Shown here: piece after piece, positions 7,952 through 9,317 of the stretch | How positions within the stretch are numbered: position 1 is the first letter of the stretch | Layout of the letters: each line of letters opens with the position of its first letter | DNA from: Nostoc sp. CHAB 5715 | Lineage (GTDB): Bacteria > Cyanobacteriota > Cyanobacteriia > Cyanobacteriales > Nostocaceae | Reading direction: 5' to 3' | Assembly: GCF_020829685.1 (NCBI RefSeq) | Contig: NZ_JAIVFR010000191.1 | Span: 1-9,317 of the forward strand | DNA length: 9,317 nucleotides | Made by a program: the position numbers and the translations under genes | Notes under the pieces: model-generated | Seen by the model: only the letters and a program-made list of their open reading frames with translations | Database searches by the model: none | What the model was told of the DNA's origin: nothing

Positions 7952-8012
7952 TGAGGGGGATGAGGGAGATGAGGGAGATGAGGGAGATGAGGGAGATGAG
8001 GGAGATGAGGGA
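7950..8012 (+). repeat. Tandem nonamer array (GATGAGGGA)7
   Basis: Seven units of GATGAGGGA lie head to tail over 63 bp; the first is GATGAGGGG and the other six are identical. The array begins inside the stop codon of the binding-protein gene (TGA 7949-7951), so it forms the start of the gap before the permease. It is strongly purine-biased on the plus strand. Arrays of this kind belong to the short tandemly repeated sequences of filamentous cyanobacteria and are prone to copy-number change by slippage. Confidence 0.9.
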
Positions 8013-8029
8013 GACGCAAAGAGAAACAA

Positions 8030-8113
8030 ATGACTAATGCCAAATGCCCAATGCCCAATGCCCAATGCCCAATGCCCAATGCCCAATGCCCAATGCCCAA
8101 TGCCCAATGACTA
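8030..8113 (+). repeat. Tandem heptamer array (ATGCCCA)9 with ATGACTA end units
   Basis: Nine perfect ATGCCCA units cover 8044-8106. They are preceded by ATGACTA (8030-8036) and ATGCCAA (8037-8043) and followed by ATGACTA (8107-8113), giving twelve heptamers. The 9-mer ATGACTAAT occurs at both ends (8030-8038 and 8107-8115). It is a short tandemly repeated (STRR-type) element as known from heterocyst-forming cyanobacteria. Each unit contains ATG and, because seven is not a multiple of three, ATGs occur in all frames. None of the perfect units creates a stop codon. The final unit supplies the likely permease start codon. Confidence 0.93.
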
Positions 8114-9168
8114 ATCTAATACCAAAGCAATTGAGAAAAAACAAGCAGCAACGCTACAAACTGCTAATGGTAGCAATGGTTATGATATTGTTGGTTTCTA
8201 TGACGTTGGCGGTGATGATTGGGCCAGTCCCTATTCCTCCTTTGAGAGTATGGCAGATAGCTTTATCCCAAGTGTTTCCAAAGGTTACAGGAGACTGGAC
8301 GCAAGCACAAGTTCAAATTGTCTGGCTGATCCGCTTTCCGCGTGTGCTATTAGCTTTTTTTGTGGGTGCTGGACTATCAGTGGTTGGTGTCATCATGCAA
8401 GCACTGGTGCGAAATCCCTTAGCTGACCCCTTTATTCTCGGTATTTCCTCTGGCGCGTCGGTGGGTGCTGTTTTAGTTATCCTATTTGGTATTTTCTCAT
8501 TTTTTGGTGTGTATGCCCTGTCTTTTGGGGCTTTCCTTGGTGCGCTGTTAGCATTTTTTGTTGTTTTCTTTTTAGCACGACGACAAGGACACCTCTCCTC
8601 CACCCGCTTAATTTTAATTGGTGTAGCAGTATCGTCTCTGTTTGAGGCGGTAACGAGTTTCTTGGCTATCAAGGCTGGAAGTGGTGAAGCCACACGAAGA
8701 GTATTGTTTTGGTTATTGGGAGGACTTTCGGGAACAACGTGGACAGACTTAATCCTGCCGGTGCTAGCTTTGTTCTTGGGAATCGGGTATTTGTTACTCC
8801 AGACGCGATCGCTAAATGCACTCCTCATCGGTGAAGAAACAGCTAGGACTTTGGGAACTGACACTGATCGCTTCCGCAAGCAGTTATTCTTTGTTACCTC
8901 GCTGTTGACGGGTGTAATAGTTGCTGTCAGTGGTGTCATTGGCTTCGTTGGGCTAATGATTCCTCACAGCGTCCGTTTCCTCGTCGGCTCAGATCATCGC
9001 CGGGTGTTACCTGTGAGTCTGCTACTGGGCGGAATTTTCTTAATTTGGGCAGATGTCCTAGCACGTACCATTGTCGCTCCAGAGGAACTGCCCATTGGGA
9101 TTATTACGGCACTTTTCGGCGCTCCTTTTTTCATTTGGTTGATGCAAGGTAAAGGGGGTAGAAAATGA
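8107..9168 (+). CDS. FecCD-type iron-siderophore ABC transporter permease
   Basis: This inner-membrane permease of the FecCD/BtuC family would pair with the ATPase that follows to import ferric siderophore. From ATG 8107 it has 353 residues, normal for a protein that works as a homodimer, and no second permease lies between it and the ATPase. It is highly hydrophobic with about ten membrane segments. Family signatures are [59 protein letters not shown] and the C-terminal [21 protein letters not shown]. The start is uncertain. Upstream in-frame ATGs (8044, 8065, 8086) lie in the heptamer array and would only add the repeated peptide MPNAQCP, so 8107 is preferred. No Shine-Dalgarno sequence precedes it because the array occupies that place. 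The stop overlaps the next start (ATGA), indicating one operon. Confidence 0.94.
   Translation: MTNLIPKQLRKNKQQRYKLLMVAMVMILLVSMTLAVMIGPVPIPPLRVWQIALSQVFPKVTGDWTQAQVQIVWLIRFPRVLLAFFVGAGLSVVGVIMQALVRNPLADPFILGISSGASVGAVLVILFGIFSFFGVYALSFGAFLGALLAFFVVFFLARRQGHLSSTRLILIGVAVSSLFEAVTSFLAIKAGSGEATRRVLFWLLGGLSGTTWTDLILPVLALFLGIGYLLLQTRSLNALLIGEETARTLGTDTDRFRKQLFFVTSLLTGVIVAVSGVIGFVGLMIPHSVRFLVGSDHRRVLPVSLLLGGIFLIWADVLARTIVAPEELPIGIITALFGAPFFIWLMQGKGGRK
9151..9158 (+). promoter_or_regulatory. Ribosome binding site of the ATPase gene, inside the permease gene
   Basis: AAAGGGGG lies 6 nt before the ATG at 9165, within the last codons of the permease. Together with the ATGA stop/start overlap this supports ATG 9165 and translational coupling of the two genes. 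Confidence 0.6.
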
Positions 9169-9317
9169 AATTAGAGGTGCAACATCTATCCTGGAGTATT
9201 GAGGGAAAGCAGATTTTGCATGACATCAATCTGCAAGTGTTATCAGGTGAGTTTGTCGGGCTGATTGGCCCTAACGGCAGTGGGAAGTCAACTTTGCTCA
9301 GATGTATGTATCGTGTC
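9165..9317 (+). CDS. Iron-siderophore ABC transporter ATPase (FecE/FhuC-like; partial, 5' part only)
   Basis: The first 51 codons of an ABC ATPase are present and the gene runs off the right edge. It would hydrolyse ATP at the cytoplasmic side to drive the FecCD-type permease. The start [25 protein letters not shown] is typical of the FecE/FhuC/BtuD group. The Walker A motif GPNGSGKST is at about residues 36-44, followed by LLRCMYRV. Signature, Walker B and later motifs are outside the window, so function beyond ABC ATPase rests on the four-base overlap with the permease and the upstream binding protein. Confidence 0.93.
   Translation, partial: MKLEVQHLSWSIEGKQILHDINLQVLSGEFVGLIGPNGSGKSTLLRCMYRV

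Noticed and set aside
8044..8106. In-frame N-terminal extension of the permease (MPNAQCP repeated three times)
   Set aside because: The extension is only the heptamer array translated. The FecCD family has no such tail, so the start was placed at 8107.
7873..8107. Minus-strand frames encoding GIGHWAL or SPS/HLP repeats
   Set aside because: They are translations of the two tandem arrays, which lack stops in some frames. They show no other sign of coding.
7950..8113. CRISPR array
   Set aside because: The repeats are 9 and 7 bp with no unique spacers between them. They are simple tandem repeats.
8313..8939. Open frame of 208 codons on the minus strand inside the permease gene
   Set aside because: It lies antisense to clear FecCD coding sequence and its basic, Pro/Thr-rich product resembles no family I know. 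It is best explained as a by-product of the membrane-protein codon pattern.

Overview
The window looks like chromosomal DNA from a filamentous cyanobacterium of the Nostocales type. Seven copies of the cyanobacterial HIP1 octamer GCGATCGC are present. The outer-membrane receptor carries the N-terminal AMIN domain common in cyanobacterial receptors. The gaps between genes hold short tandem repeats, including a heptamer array, of the kind known from Nostoc, Anabaena and Calothrix. The genus cannot be fixed from the sequence alone.

Layout: (1) 3220 to 1, minus strand: the first 1073 codons of a large lipid-initiating nonribosomal peptide synthetase, with fatty acyl-AMP ligase, acyl carrier protein and condensation domain in that order. 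It runs off the left edge. (2) 3221-4224: a roughly 1-kb AT-rich divergent intergenic region without a credible gene. It holds candidate operators, including a 22-bp perfect palindrome next to an iron-box-like sequence and a nested inverted repeat. (3) 4225-6813, plus: a TonB-dependent siderophore receptor. (4) 6923-7951, plus: a periplasmic lipoprotein that binds iron-siderophore or cobalamin-type ligands. (5) 7950-8113: two unlike tandem repeat arrays back to back. The second one supplies the likely start codon of the next gene. (6) 8107-9168, plus: a FecCD-type permease. (7) 9165 to the right edge, plus: the start of its ABC ATPase, overlapping the permease by ATGA.

The genes on the right form a complete Gram-negative route for a ferric chelate: receptor across the outer membrane, lipoprotein in the periplasm, then permease and ATPase across the inner membrane. 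The divergent gene on the left starts an acylated peptide. The inference is a lipopeptide siderophore locus with synthesis and uptake encoded back to back and probably iron-repressed. The acyl-initiated architecture makes a cyanochelin-like product (acylated, beta-hydroxyaspartate-containing cyanobacterial siderophores) a reasonable hypothesis. The modules that would decide this lie outside the window.
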